A stretch of 64,000 nt of DNA from NCBI GenBank assembly GCA_946699065.1, contig CAMPDV010001059.1:62001-126000 (forward strand), in the 5' to 3' direction. The notes below the pieces were generated by a model that saw only the letters and a list, made by a program, of their open reading frames with translations, searched no databases and had not been told where the DNA came from. The first letter of the stretch is position 1, and each line of letters opens with the position of its first letter. Position numbers and translations under genes: made by a program. Shown in pieces: positions 39,186-53,008 of this stretch. Source of the stretch: Loxodes magnus. Its lineage: Eukaryota; Ciliophora; Karyorelictea; Loxodida; Loxodidae.

Positions 39186-40582
39186 TCTGTGGCTATATCC
39201 AGTGATTCAGAGTTCATCGTATCGGGAAGTGATGATAATACGTTGAGACTATGTGACGTCAAGACAGGTATCTGTAAGATCATGAGTGGTCACACTAGTT
39301 GTGTAAATGCTGTGGCTATATCCAGTGATTCAGAGTTCATCGTATCGGGAAGTGGAGATAATACGGTGAGACTATGGGACGTCAAGACAGGTACCTGTAA
39401 GACCATGAGTGGTCACACTAGTTATGTATTATCTGTGTCTATATCCAGTGATTCAGAGTTCATCGTATCGGGAAGTTATGATAATACGGTGAGACTATGG
39501 GACGTCAAGACAGGTACCTGTAAGACCATGAGTGGTCACACTAGTTATGTATTATCTGTGGCTATATCCATTGATTTGGAGTTCATCGTATCGGGAAGTG
39601 CAGATTATACGGTGAGACTATGGGACGTCAAGACAGGTACCTGTAAGACCATGAGTGGTCACACTAGTTATGTATATGCTGTGGCTATATCCAGTGATTC
39701 AGAGTTCATCGTATCGGGAAGTGGAGATAAGACGGTGAGAATATGGGACGTCAAGACAGGTACCTGTAAGACCATGAGTGGTCAAACTAGTTATGTATGA
39801 TCTGTGGCTATATCCAGTGATTCAGAGTTCATCGTATCGGGAAGTTTAGATAAGTCGGTGAGACTATGGGACGTCAAGACAGGTACCTGTAAGACCATGA
39901 GTGGTCACACTAATTCTGTATTATCTGTGGCTATATCCATTGATTTGGAGTTCATCGTATCGGGAAGTCATGATTAGACGGTGAGACTATGGGACGTCAA
40001 GACAGGTACCTGTAAGACCATGAGTGGTCACACTAATTCTGTATTATCTGTGGCTATATCCATTGATTTGGAGTTCATCGTATCGGGAAGTCATGATTAG
40101 ACGGTGAGACTATGGGACGTCAAGACAGGTACCTGTAAGACCATGAGTGGTCACACTAGTTATGTATATGCTGTGGCTATATCCATTAATTTGGAGTTCA
40201 TCGTATCGGGAAGTTATGATGATACGGTGAGACTATGGGACGTCAAGACAGGTACCTGTAAGACCATGAGTGGTCACACTAGTTATGTATATGCTGTGGC
40301 TATATCCATTAATTTGGAGTTCATCGTATCGGGAAGTTATGATGATACGGTGAGACTATGGGACGTCAAGACAGGTACCTGTAAGACCATGAGTGGTCAA
40401 CCTAGTTATGTATGATCTGTGGCTATATCCAGTGATTCAGAGTTCATCGTATCGGGAAGTGATGATAATACGTTGAGACTATGTGACGTCAAGACAGGTA
40501 TCTGTAAGATCATGAGTGGTCACACTAGTTGTGTAAATGCTGTGGCTATATCCAGTGATTCAGAGTTCATCGTATCGGGAAG
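39108..40582 (+). repeat. Segmental duplication H6, copy 1 (12 units)
   Basis: Repeats at 41076-42550, +1968 bases (16 units). The translations 39189-39800 and 41157-41768 are identical (203 residues), as are 40104-40415 and 42072-42383. One block differs: near 39,911 this copy has NSVLSVA, while copy 2 (about 41,879) has SYVYAVA. Confidence 0.85.
39189..39800 (+). pseudogene. Open WD40 fragment, 203 residues (H6 copy 1)
   Basis: Units: DDN-RLCD, SCVNAVA-GDN-RLWD, SYVLSVS-YDN, SYVLSVA-IDLEF-ADY, SYVYAVA-GDK-RIWD, ending QTSYV and TGA. SYVLSVS preserves the GTGTCT of HTN-TAA units without the stop. Confidence 0.6.
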
Positions 40583-41075
40583 TTATGATAATACGGTGAG
40601 ACTATGGGACGTCAAGACAGGTACCTGTAAGACCATGAGTGGTCACACTAATTCTGTATATGCTGTGGCTATATCCAGTGATTCAGAGTTAATCGTATCG
40701 GAAAGTTATGATAATACGGTGAGACTATGGGACGTCAAGACAGGTACCTGTAAGACCATGAGTGGTCACACTAGTTATGTATATGCTGTGGCTATATCCA
40801 GTGATTCAGAGTTCATCGTATCGGGAAGTTATGATGATACGGTGAGACTATGGGACGTCAAGACAGGTACCTGTAAGGCCATGAGTGGTCAACCTAGTTA
40901 TGTATGATCTGTGGCTATATCCAGTGATTCAGAGTTCATCGTATCGGAAAGTTATGATAATACGGTGAGACTATGGGACGTCAAGACAGGTACCTGTAAG
41001 ACCATGAGTGGTCACACAGGTTATGCATATGCTGTGGCTATATCCAGTGATTCAGAGTTAATCGTATCGGAAAGT
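40583..41075 (+). pseudogene. Spacer between H6 copies with type 1 units
   Basis: Four units that separate the two H6 copies: NSVYAVA-SELIVSESYDN, SYVYAVA-YDD, QPSYV-TGA (40905), SESYDN, GYAYAVA-SELIVSESHDD. NSV, GYA and ESYDN are type 1 blocks. The CKAM variant (ACC to GCC at codon 18) precedes QPSYV. Confidence 0.7.
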
Positions 41076-42550
41076 CATGATGATACGGTGAGACTATGGG
41101 ACGTCAAGACAGGTACCTGTAAGACCATGAGTGGTCAACCTAGTTATGTATGATCTGTGGCTATATCCAGTGATTCAGAGTTCATCGTATCGGGAAGTGA
41201 TGATAATACGTTGAGACTATGTGACGTCAAGACAGGTATCTGTAAGATCATGAGTGGTCACACTAGTTGTGTAAATGCTGTGGCTATATCCAGTGATTCA
41301 GAGTTCATCGTATCGGGAAGTGGAGATAATACGGTGAGACTATGGGACGTCAAGACAGGTACCTGTAAGACCATGAGTGGTCACACTAGTTATGTATTAT
41401 CTGTGTCTATATCCAGTGATTCAGAGTTCATCGTATCGGGAAGTTATGATAATACGGTGAGACTATGGGACGTCAAGACAGGTACCTGTAAGACCATGAG
41501 TGGTCACACTAGTTATGTATTATCTGTGGCTATATCCATTGATTTGGAGTTCATCGTATCGGGAAGTGCAGATTATACGGTGAGACTATGGGACGTCAAG
41601 ACAGGTACCTGTAAGACCATGAGTGGTCACACTAGTTATGTATATGCTGTGGCTATATCCAGTGATTCAGAGTTCATCGTATCGGGAAGTGGAGATAAGA
41701 CGGTGAGAATATGGGACGTCAAGACAGGTACCTGTAAGACCATGAGTGGTCAAACTAGTTATGTATGATCTGTGGCTATATCCAGTGATTCAGAGTTCAT
41801 CGTATCGGGAAGTTTAGATAAGTCGGTGAGACTATGGGACGTCAAGACAGGTACCTGTAAGACCATGAGTGGTCACACTAGTTATGTATATGCTGTGGCT
41901 ATATCCATTGATTTGGAGTTCATCGTATCGGGAAGTCATGATTAGACGGTGAGACTATGGGACGTCAAGACAGGTACCTGTAAGACCATGAGTGGTCACA
42001 CTAATTCTGTATTATCTGTGGCTATATCCATTGATTTGGAGTTCATCGTATCGGGAAGTCATGATTAGACGGTGAGACTATGGGACGTCAAGACAGGTAC
42101 CTGTAAGACCATGAGTGGTCACACTAGTTATGTATATGCTGTGGCTATATCCATTAATTTGGAGTTCATCGTATCGGGAAGTTATGATGATACGGTGAGA
42201 CTATGGGACGTCAAGACAGGTACCTGTAAGACCATGAGTGGTCACACTAGTTATGTATATGCTGTGGCTATATCCATTAATTTGGAGTTCATCGTATCGG
42301 GAAGTTATGATGATACGGTGAGACTATGGGACGTCAAGACAGGTACCTGTAAGACCATGAGTGGTCAACCTAGTTATGTATGATCTGTGGCTATATCCAG
42401 TGATTCAGAGTTCATCGTATCGGGAAGTGATGATAATACGTTGAGACTATGTGACGTCAAGACAGGTATCTGTAAGATCATGAGTGGTCACACTAGTTGT
42501 GTAAATGCTGTGGCTATATCCAGTGATTCAGAGTTCATCGTATCGGGAAG
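41076..42550 (+). repeat. Segmental duplication H6, copy 2
   Basis: Second copy of 39108-40582. It diverges at about 42,551, where GDK replaces YDN. Confidence 0.85.
41157..41768 (+). pseudogene. Open WD40 fragment, 203 residues (H6 copy 2)
   Basis: Translation identical to 39189-39800, bounded by TGA 41151 and TGA 41766. Confidence 0.6.
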
Positions 42551-44160
42551 TGGAGATAAGACGGTGAGACTATGGGACGTCAAGACAGGTACCTGTAAGA
42601 CCATGAGTGGTCACACTAGTTATGTATATGCTGTGGCTATATCCATTGATTTGGAGTTCATCGTATCGGGAAGTCATGATTATACGGTGAGACTATGGGA
42701 CGTCAAGACAGGTACCTGTAAGACTATGAGTGGTCACACTAGTTATGTATTATCTGTGGCTATATCCAGTGATTCAGAGTTCATCGTATCGGGAAGTTTA
42801 GATAAGTCGGTGAAACTATGGGACGTCAAGACAGGTACCTGTAAGACCATGAGTGGTCAACCTAGTTATGTATGATCTGTGGCTATATCCAGTGATTCAG
42901 AGTTCATCGTATCGGGAAGTCATGATTAGACGGTGAGAATATGGGACGTCAAGACAGGTACCTGTAAGACCATGAGTGGTCACACTAGTTATGTATATGC
43001 TGTGGCTATATCCAGTGATTCAGAGTTAATCGTATCGGGAAGTTTAGATAAGTCGGTGAGACTATGGGACGTCAAGACAGGTACATGTAAGACCATGAGT
43101 GGTCACACTAATTAAGTATTATCTGTGTCTATATCCAGTGATTCAGAGTTCATCGTATCGGGAAGTGGAGATAAGACGGTGAGACTATGGGACGTCAAGA
43201 CAGGTACCTGTAAGACCATGAGTGGTCAACCTAGTTATGTATGATCTGTGGCTATATCCAGTGATTCAGAGTTCATCGTATCGGGAAGTCATGATTAGAC
43301 GGTGAGAATATGGGACGTCAAGACAGGTACCTGTAAGACCATGAGTGGTCACACTAGTTATGTATATGCTGTGGCTATATCCATTGATTTGGAGTTCATC
43401 GTATCGGGAAGTGCAGATTATACGGTGAGACTATGGGACGTCAAGACAGGTACATGTAAGACCATGAGTGGTCACACTAATTAAGTATTATCTGTGTCTA
43501 TATCCAGTGATTCAGAGTTCATCGTATCGGGAAGTGGAGATAAGACGGTGAGACTATGGGACGTCAAGACAGGTACCTGTAAGACCATGAGTGGTCAACC
43601 TAGTTATGTATGATCTGTGGCTATATCCAGTGATTCAGAGTTCATCGTATCGGGAAGTCATGATTAGACGGTGAGAATATGGGACGTCAAGACAGGTACC
43701 TGTAAGACCATGAGTGGTCACACTAGTTATGTATTATCTGTGGCTATATCCAGTGATTCAGAGTTAATCGTATCGGGAAGTTTAGATAAGTCGGTGAGAC
43801 TATGGGACGTCAAGACAGGTACCTGTAAGACCATGAGTGGTCACACTAGTTATGTATATGCTGTGGCTATATCCATTGATTTGGAGTTCATCGTATCGGG
43901 AAGTCATGATTATACGGTGAGACTATGGGACGTCAAGACAGGTACCTGTAAGACTATGAGTGGTCACACTAGTTATGTATTATCTGTGGCTATATCCAGT
44001 GATTCAGAGTTAATCGTATCGGGAAGTTTAGATAAGTCGGTGAAACTATGGGACGTCAAGACAGGTACCTGTAAGACCATGAGTGGTCAACCTAGTTATG
44101 TATGATCTGTGGCTATATCCAGTGATTCAGAGTTCATCGTATCGGGAAGTCATGATTAGA
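42551..44160 (+). repeat. Start of the 369-bp three-unit higher-order repeat
   Basis: From about 42,930 the order RIWD-SYV(YAV or LSV) / RLWD-HTN-TAA-VLSVS-GDK / RLWD-QPSYV-TGA-SVA-SHD-TAG recurs every 369 bp (RIWD codons at 42933, 43302, 43671). Each period contains one TAA, one TGA and one TAG. The middle unit uses ACA for Thr15, which breaks the 12-bp palindrome. A KLWD variant (AGA to AAA at codon 7) appears near 42,815 and recurs downstream. Confidence 0.8.
43671..44105 (+). pseudogene. Open WD40 fragment, 144 residues, repeated four times
   Basis: The units [62 protein letters not shown], ending QPSYV-TGA, occur with the same translation at 43671, 45147, 49821 and 53880. Intervals are 12, 38 and 33 units. 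Confidence 0.6.
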
Positions 44161-46850
44161 CGGTGAGACTATGGGACGTCAAGACAGGTACATGTAAGAC
44201 CATGAGTGGTCACACTAATTAAGTATTATCTGTGTCTATATCCAGTGATTCAGAGTTCATCGTATCGGGAAGTGGAGATAAGACGGTGAGACTATGGGAC
44301 GTCAAGACAGGTACCTGTAAGACCATGAGTGGTCAACCTAGTTATGTATGATCTGTGGCTATATCCAGTGATTCAGAGTTCATCGTATCGGGAAGTCATG
44401 ATTAGACGGTGAGAATATGGGACGTCAAGACAGGTACCTGTAAGACCATGAGTGGTCACACTAGTTATGTATTATCTGTGGCTATATCCAGTGATTCAGA
44501 GTTAATCGTATCGGGAAGTTTAGATAAGTCGGTGAGACTATGGGACGTCAAGACAGGTACATGTAAGACCATGAGTGGTCACACTAATTAAGTATTATCT
44601 GTGTCTATATCCAGTGATTCAGAGTTCATCGTATCGGGAAGTGGAGATAAGACGGTGAGACTATGGGACGTCAAGACAGGTACCTGTAAGACCATGAGTG
44701 GTCAACCTAGTTATGTATGATCTGTGGCTATATCCAGTGATTCAGAGTTCATCGTATCGGGAAGTCATGATTAGACGGTGAGAATATGGGACGTCAAGAC
44801 AGGTACCTGTAAGACCATGAGTGGTCACACTAGTTATGTATATGCTGTGGCTATATCCATTGATTTGGAGTTCATCGTATCGGGAAGTGCAGATTATACG
44901 GTGAGACTATGGGACGTCAAGACAGGTACATGTAAGACCATGAGTGGTCACACTAATTAAGTATTATCTGTGTCTATATCCAGTGATTCAGAGTTCATCG
45001 TATCGGGAAGTGGAGATAAGACGGTGAGACTATGGGACGTCAAGACAGGTACCTGTAAGACCATGAGTGGTCAACCTAGTTATGTATGATCTGTGGCTAT
45101 ATCCAGTGATTCAGAGTTCATCGTATCGGGAAGTCATGATTAGACGGTGAGAATATGGGACGTCAAGACAGGTACCTGTAAGACCATGAGTGGTCACACT
45201 AGTTATGTATTATCTGTGGCTATATCCAGTGATTCAGAGTTAATCGTATCGGGAAGTTTAGATAAGTCGGTGAGACTATGGGACGTCAAGACAGGTACCT
45301 GTAAGACCATGAGTGGTCACACTAGTTATGTATATGCTGTGGCTATATCCATTGATTTGGAGTTCATCGTATCGGGAAGTCATGATTATACGGTGAGACT
45401 ATGGGACGTCAAGACAGGTACCTGTAAGACTATGAGTGGTCACACTAGTTATGTATTATCTGTGGCTATATCCAGTGATTCAGAGTTAATCGTATCGGGA
45501 AGTTTAGATAAGTCGGTGAAACTATGGGACGTCAAGACAGGTACCTGTAAGACCATGAGTGGTCAACCTAGTTATGTATGATCTGTGGCTATATCCAGTG
45601 ATTCAGAGTTCATCGTATCGGGAAGTCATGATTAGACGGTGAGACTATGGGACGTCAAGACAGGTACCTGTAAGACCATGAGTGGTCACACTAGTTATGT
45701 ATATGCTGTGGCTATATCCATTAATTTGGAGTTCATCGTATCGGGAAGTTATGATGATACGGTGAGACTATGGGACGTCAAGACAGGTACCTGTAAGACC
45801 ATGAGTGGTCAACCTAGTTATGTATGATCTGTGGCTATATCCAGTGATTCAGAGTTCATCGTATCGGGAAGTGATGATAATACGTTGAGACTATGTGACG
45901 TCAAGACAGGTATCTGTAAGATCATGAGTGGTCACACTAGTTGTGTAAATGCTGTGGCTATATCCAGTGATTCAGAGTTCATCGTATCGGGAAGTGGAGA
46001 TAAGACGGTGAGAATATGGGACGTCAAGACAGGTACCTGTAAGACCATGAGTGGTCACACTAGTTATGTATATGCTGTGGCTATATCCATTGATTTGGAG
46101 TTCATCGTATCGGGAAGTGCAGATTATACGGTGAGACTATGGGACGTCAAGACAGGTACATGTAAGACCATGAGTGGTCACACTAATTAAGTATTATCTG
46201 TGTCTATATCCAGTGATTCAGAGTTCATCGTATCGGGAAGTGGAGATAAGACGGTGAGACTATGGGACGTCAAGACAGGTACCTGTAAGACCATGAGTGG
46301 TCAACCTAGTTATGTATGATCTGTGGCTATATCCAGTGATTCAGAGTTCATCGTATCGGGAAGTCATGATTAGACGGTGAGAATATGGGACGTCAAGACA
46401 GGTACCTGTAAGACCATGAGTGGTCACACTAGTTATGTATTATCTGTGGCTATATCCAGTGATTCAGAGTTAATCGTATCGGGAAGTTTAGATAAGTCGG
46501 TGAGACTATGGGACGTCAAGACAGGTACCTGTAAGACCATGAGTGGTCAACCTAGTTATGTATGATCTGTGGCTATATCCAGTGATTCAGAGTTCATCGT
46601 ATCGGGAAGTCATGATTAGACGGTGAGAATATGGGACGTCAAGACAGGTACCTGTAAGACTATGAGTGGTCACACTAGTTATGTATTATCTGTGGCTATA
46701 TCCAGTGATTCAGAGTTAATCGTATCGGGAAGTTTAGATAAGTCGGTGAGACTATGGGACGTCAAGACAGGTACCTGTAAGACCATGAGTGGTCACACTA
46801 GTTATGTATCATCTGTGGCTATATCCATTGATTTGGAGTTCATCGTATCG
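44160..46850 (+). repeat. Segmental duplication H7, copy 1 (about 22 units)
   Basis: Recurs at 48834-51524, +4674 (38 units). All open pieces correspond: 44409/49083, 44778/49452, 45147/49821, 45639/50313, 45831/50505, 46377/51051, 46623/51297. Largest duplication in the window. It diverges right of SYVSSVA-IDLEF (ADY versus HDY). The 369-bp periods continue in its left half. Confidence 0.85.
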
Positions 46851-48280
46851 GGAAGTGCAGATTATACGGTGAGACTATGGGACGTCAAGACAGGTACCTG
46901 TAAGACTATGAGTGGTCACACTAGTTATGTATTATCTGTGGCTATATCCAGTGATTCAGAGTTAATCGTATCGGGAAGTTTAGATAAGTCGGTGAAACTA
47001 TGGGACGTCAAGACAGGTACCTGTAAGACCATGAGTGGTCAACCTAGTTATGTATGATCTGTGGCTATATCCAGTGATTCAGAGTTCATCGTATCGGGAA
47101 GTCATGATTAGACGGTGAGACTATGGGACGTCAAGACAGGTACCTGTAAGACCATGAGTGGTCACACTAGTTATGTATATGCTGTGGCTATATCCATTAA
47201 TTTGGAGTTCATCGTATCGGGAAGTTATGATTATACGGTGAGACTATGGGACGTCAAGACAGGTACCTGTAAGACCATGAGTGGTCACACAGATTCTGTA
47301 TTATCTGTGGCTATATCCAGTGATTCAGAGTTCATCGTATCGGGAAGTGATGATAATACGTTGAGACTATGTGACGTCAAGACAGGTACCTGTAAGATCA
47401 TGAGTGGTCACACTAGTTGTGTAAATGCTGTGGCTATATCCAGTGATTCAGAGTTCATCGTATCGGGAAGTGGAGATAAGACGGTGAGAATATGGGACGT
47501 CAAGACAGGTACCTGTAAGACCATGAGTGGTCACACTAGTTATGTATATGCTGTGGCTATATCCATTGATTTGGAGTTCATCGTATCGGGAAGTGCAGAT
47601 TATACGGTGAGACTATGGGACGTCAAGACAGGTACATGTAAGACCATGAGTGGTCACACTAATTAAGTATTATCTGTGTCTATATCCAGTGATTCAGAGT
47701 TCATCGTATCGGGAAGTGGAGATAAGACGGTGAGACTATGGGACGTCAAGACAGGTACCTGTAAGACCATGAGTGGTCAACCTAGTTATGTATGATCTGT
47801 GGCTATATCCAGTGATTCAGAGTTCATCGTATCGGGAAGTCATGATTAGACGGTGAGAATATGGGACGTCAAGACAGGTACCTGTAAGACCATGAGTGGT
47901 CACACTAGTTATGTATTATCTGTGGCTATATCCAGTGATTCAGAGTTAATCGTATCGGGAAGTTTAGATAAGTCGGTGAGACTATGGGACGTCAAGACAG
48001 GTACCTGTAAGACCATGAGTGGTCAACCTAGTTATGTATGATCTGTGGCTATATCCAGTGATTCAGAGTTCATCGTATCGGGAAGTCATGATTAGACGGT
48101 GAGAATATGGGACGTCAAGACAGGTACCTGTAAGACTATGAGTGGTCACACTAGTTATGTATTATCTGTGGCTATATCCAGTGATTCAGAGTTAATCGTA
48201 TCGGGAAGTTTAGATAAGTCGGTGAGACTATGGGACGTCAAGACAGGTACCTGTAAGACCATGAGTGGTCACACTAGTTA
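45921..48280 (+). repeat. 12-unit (1476-bp) shifted duplication H8
   Basis: About 45,921-46,800 matches 47,397-48,276 (open pieces 46377/47853 and 46623/48099). It lies across the end of H7, so duplications overlap and are nested in time. Confidence 0.75.
47115..47666 (+). pseudogene. Open WD40 fragment, 183 residues
   Basis: Units: [15 protein letters not shown] (a new combination), [43 protein letters not shown], ending HTN-TAA. DSVLSVA joins a type 1 start (GAT TCT) to a type 2 end (TTA TCT). The RLCD unit here has TACC-KIM instead of the usual TATC-KIM. Confidence 0.6.
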
Positions 48281-49810
48281 TGTATGATCTGTGGCTATAT
48301 CCATTGATTTGGAGTTCATCGTATCGGGAAGTCATGATTATACGGTGAGACTATGGGACGTCAAGACAGGTACCTGTAAGACTATGAGTGGTCACACTAG
48401 TTGTGTAAATGCTGTGGCTATATCCAGTGATTCAGAGTTCATCGTATCGGGAAGTGCAGATTATACGGTGAGAATATGGGACGTCAAGACAGGTACCTGT
48501 AAGACCATGAGTGGTCACACTAGTTATGTATATGCTGTGGCTATATCCATTGATTTGGAGTTCATCGTATCGGGAAGTCATGATTATACGGTGAGACTAT
48601 GGGACGTCAAGACAGGTACCTGTAAGACTATGAGTGGTCACACTAGTTGTGTAAATGCTGTGGCTATATCCAGTGATTCAGAGTTCATCGTATCGGGAAG
48701 TGGAGATAAGACGGTGAGAATATGGGACGTCAAGACAGGTACCTGTAAGACCATGAGTGGTCACACTAGTTATGTATATGCTGTGGCTATATCCATTGAT
48801 TTGGAGTTCATCGTATCGGGAAGTGCAGATTATACGGTGAGACTATGGGACGTCAAGACAGGTACATGTAAGACCATGAGTGGTCACACTAATTAAGTAT
48901 TATCTGTGTCTATATCCAGTGATTCAGAGTTCATCGTATCGGGAAGTGGAGATAAGACGGTGAGACTATGGGACGTCAAGACAGGTACCTGTAAGACCAT
49001 GAGTGGTCAACCTAGTTATGTATGATCTGTGGCTATATCCAGTGATTCAGAGTTCATCGTATCGGGAAGTCATGATTAGACGGTGAGAATATGGGACGTC
49101 AAGACAGGTACCTGTAAGACCATGAGTGGTCACACTAGTTATGTATTATCTGTGGCTATATCCAGTGATTCAGAGTTAATCGTATCGGGAAGTTTAGATA
49201 AGTCGGTGAGACTATGGGACGTCAAGACAGGTACATGTAAGACCATGAGTGGTCACACTAATTAAGTATTATCTGTGTCTATATCCAGTGATTCAGAGTT
49301 CATCGTATCGGGAAGTGGAGATAAGACGGTGAGACTATGGGACGTCAAGACAGGTACCTGTAAGACCATGAGTGGTCAACCTAGTTATGTATGATCTGTG
49401 GCTATATCCAGTGATTCAGAGTTCATCGTATCGGGAAGTCATGATTAGACGGTGAGAATATGGGACGTCAAGACAGGTACCTGTAAGACCATGAGTGGTC
49501 ACACTAGTTATGTATATGCTGTGGCTATATCCATTGATTTGGAGTTCATCGTATCGGGAAGTGCAGATTATACGGTGAGACTATGGGACGTCAAGACAGG
49601 TACATGTAAGACCATGAGTGGTCACACTAATTAAGTATTATCTGTGTCTATATCCAGTGATTCAGAGTTCATCGTATCGGGAAGTGGAGATAAGACGGTG
49701 AGACTATGGGACGTCAAGACAGGTACCTGTAAGACCATGAGTGGTCAACCTAGTTATGTATGATCTGTGGCTATATCCAGTGATTCAGAGTTCATCGTAT
49801 CGGGAAGTCA
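47389..49810 (+). repeat. Segmental duplication H9, copy 1 (about 20 units)
   Basis: Matches 50587-53008 at +3198 (26 units). One telling difference: codon 27 is TGA at 48285 but TCA at 51483 in the other copy. Confidence 0.8.
48291..48896 (+). pseudogene. Open WD40 fragment, 201 residues
   Basis: [66 protein letters not shown], ending HTN-TAA. The same units form the right part of 51297-52094, where the missing stop makes one longer frame. Confidence 0.6.
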
Positions 49811-51524
49811 TGATTAGACGGTGAGAATATGGGACGTCAAGACAGGTACCTGTAAGACCATGAGTGGTCACACTAGTTATGTATTATCTGTGGCTATATC
49901 CAGTGATTCAGAGTTAATCGTATCGGGAAGTTTAGATAAGTCGGTGAGACTATGGGACGTCAAGACAGGTACCTGTAAGACCATGAGTGGTCACACTAGT
50001 TATGTATATGCTGTGGCTATATCCATTGATTTGGAGTTCATCGTATCGGGAAGTCATGATTATACGGTGAGACTATGGGACGTCAAGACAGGTACCTGTA
50101 AGACTATGAGTGGTCACACTAGTTATGTATTATCTGTGGCTATATCCAGTGATTCAGAGTTAATCGTATCGGGAAGTTTAGATAAGTCGGTGAAACTATG
50201 GGACGTCAAGACAGGTACCTGTAAGACCATGAGTGGTCAACCTAGTTATGTATGATCTGTGGCTATATCCAGTGATTCAGAGTTCATCGTATCGGGAAGT
50301 CATGATTAGACGGTGAGACTATGGGACGTCAAGACAGGTACCTGTAAGACCATGAGTGGTCACACTAGTTATGTATATGCTGTGGCTATATCCATTAATT
50401 TGGAGTTCATCGTATCGGGAAGTTATGATGATACGGTGAGACTATGGGACGTCAAGACAGGTACCTGTAAGACCATGAGTGGTCAACCTAGTTATGTATG
50501 ATCTGTGGCTATATCCAGTGATTCAGAGTTCATCGTATCGGGAAGTGATGATAATACGTTGAGACTATGTGACGTCAAGACAGGTATCTGTAAGATCATG
50601 AGTGGTCACACTAGTTGTGTAAATGCTGTGGCTATATCCAGTGATTCAGAGTTCATCGTATCGGGAAGTGGAGATAAGACGGTGAGAATATGGGACGTCA
50701 AGACAGGTACCTGTAAGACCATGAGTGGTCACACTAGTTATGTATATGCTGTGGCTATATCCATTGATTTGGAGTTCATCGTATCGGGAAGTGCAGATTA
50801 TACGGTGAGACTATGGGACGTCAAGACAGGTACATGTAAGACCATGAGTGGTCACACTAATTAAGTATTATCTGTGTCTATATCCAGTGATTCAGAGTTC
50901 ATCGTATCGGGAAGTGGAGATAAGACGGTGAGACTATGGGACGTCAAGACAGGTACCTGTAAGACCATGAGTGGTCAACCTAGTTATGTATGATCTGTGG
51001 CTATATCCAGTGATTCAGAGTTCATCGTATCGGGAAGTCATGATTAGACGGTGAGAATATGGGACGTCAAGACAGGTACCTGTAAGACCATGAGTGGTCA
51101 CACTAGTTATGTATTATCTGTGGCTATATCCAGTGATTCAGAGTTAATCGTATCGGGAAGTTTAGATAAGTCGGTGAGACTATGGGACGTCAAGACAGGT
51201 ACCTGTAAGACCATGAGTGGTCAACCTAGTTATGTATGATCTGTGGCTATATCCAGTGATTCAGAGTTCATCGTATCGGGAAGTCATGATTAGACGGTGA
51301 GAATATGGGACGTCAAGACAGGTACCTGTAAGACTATGAGTGGTCACACTAGTTATGTATTATCTGTGGCTATATCCAGTGATTCAGAGTTAATCGTATC
51401 GGGAAGTTTAGATAAGTCGGTGAGACTATGGGACGTCAAGACAGGTACCTGTAAGACCATGAGTGGTCACACTAGTTATGTATCATCTGTGGCTATATCC
51501 ATTGATTTGGAGTTCATCGTATCG
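48834..51524 (+). repeat. Segmental duplication H7, copy 2
   Basis: Second copy of 44160-46850. It overlaps both H9 copies, so H7 and H9 were formed successively from the same units. Confidence 0.85.
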
Positions 51525-53008
51525 GGAAGTCATGATTATACGGTGAGACTATGGGACGTCAAGACAGGTACCTGTAAGACTATGAGTGGTCACACTAGTT
51601 GTGTAAATGCTGTGGCTATATCCAGTGATTCAGAGTTCATCGTATCGGGAAGTGCAGATTATACGGTGAGAATATGGGACGTCAAGACAGGTACCTGTAA
51701 GACCATGAGTGGTCACACTAGTTATGTATATGCTGTGGCTATATCCATTGATTTGGAGTTCATCGTATCGGGAAGTCATGATTATACGGTGAGACTATGG
51801 GACGTCAAGACAGGTACCTGTAAGACTATGAGTGGTCACACTAGTTGTGTAAATGCTGTGGCTATATCCAGTGATTCAGAGTTCATCGTATCGGGAAGTG
51901 GAGATAAGACGGTGAGAATATGGGACGTCAAGACAGGTACCTGTAAGACCATGAGTGGTCACACTAGTTATGTATATGCTGTGGCTATATCCATTGATTT
52001 GGAGTTCATCGTATCGGGAAGTGCAGATTATACGGTGAGACTATGGGACGTCAAGACAGGTACATGTAAGACCATGAGTGGTCACACTAATTAAGTATTA
52101 TCTGTGTCTATATCCAGTGATTCAGAGTTCATCGTATCGGGAAGTGGAGATAAGACGGTGAGACTATGGGACGTCAAGACAGGTACCTGTAAGACCATGA
52201 GTGGTCAACCTAGTTATGTATGATCTGTGGCTATATCCAGTGATTCAGAGTTCATCGTATCGGGAAGTCATGATTAGACGGTGAGAATATGGGACGTCAA
52301 GACAGGTACCTGTAAGACCATGAGTGGTCACACTAGTTATGTATTATCTGTGGCTATATCCAGTGATTCAGAGTTAATCGTATCGGGAAGTTTAGATAAG
52401 TCGGTGAGACTATGGGACGTCAAGACAGGTACATGTAAGACCATGAGTGGTCACACTAATTAAGTATTATCTGTGTCTATATCCAGTGATTCAGAGTTCA
52501 TCGTATCGGGAAGTGGAGATAAGACGGTGAGACTATGGGACGTCAAGACAGGTACCTGTAAGACCATGAGTGGTCAACCTAGTTATGTATGATCTGTGGC
52601 TATATCCAGTGATTCAGAGTTCATCGTATCGGGAAGTCATGATTAGACGGTGAGAATATGGGACGTCAAGACAGGTACCTGTAAGACCATGAGTGGTCAC
52701 ACTAGTTATGTATATGCTGTGGCTATATCCATTGATTTGGAGTTCATCGTATCGGGAAGTGCAGATTATACGGTGAGACTATGGGACGTCAAGACAGGTA
52801 CATGTAAGACCATGAGTGGTCACACTAATTAAGTATTATCTGTGTCTATATCCAGTGATTCAGAGTTCATCGTATCGGGAAGTGGAGATAAGACGGTGAG
52901 ACTATGGGACGTCAAGACAGGTACCTGTAAGACCATGAGTGGTCAACCTAGTTATGTATGATCTGTGGCTATATCCAGTGATTCAGAGTTCATCGTATCG
53001 GGAAGTGG
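50587..53008 (+). repeat. Segmental duplication H9, copy 2
   Basis: Second copy of 47389-49810. It diverges at about 53,009, where GDK-RIWD replaces SHD-TAG-RIWD. Confidence 0.8.
51297..52094 (+). pseudogene. Open WD40 fragment, 265 residues
   Basis: SYVLSVA-LDKS, SYVSSVA-IDLEF-HDY, SCVNAVA-ADY-RIWD, SYVYAVA-HDY, SCVNAVA-GDK-RIWD, SYVYAVA-ADY, ending HTN-TAA (52092). Codon 27 is TCA at 51483, so the frame passes where its duplicate (48285) is closed. Confidence 0.6.
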
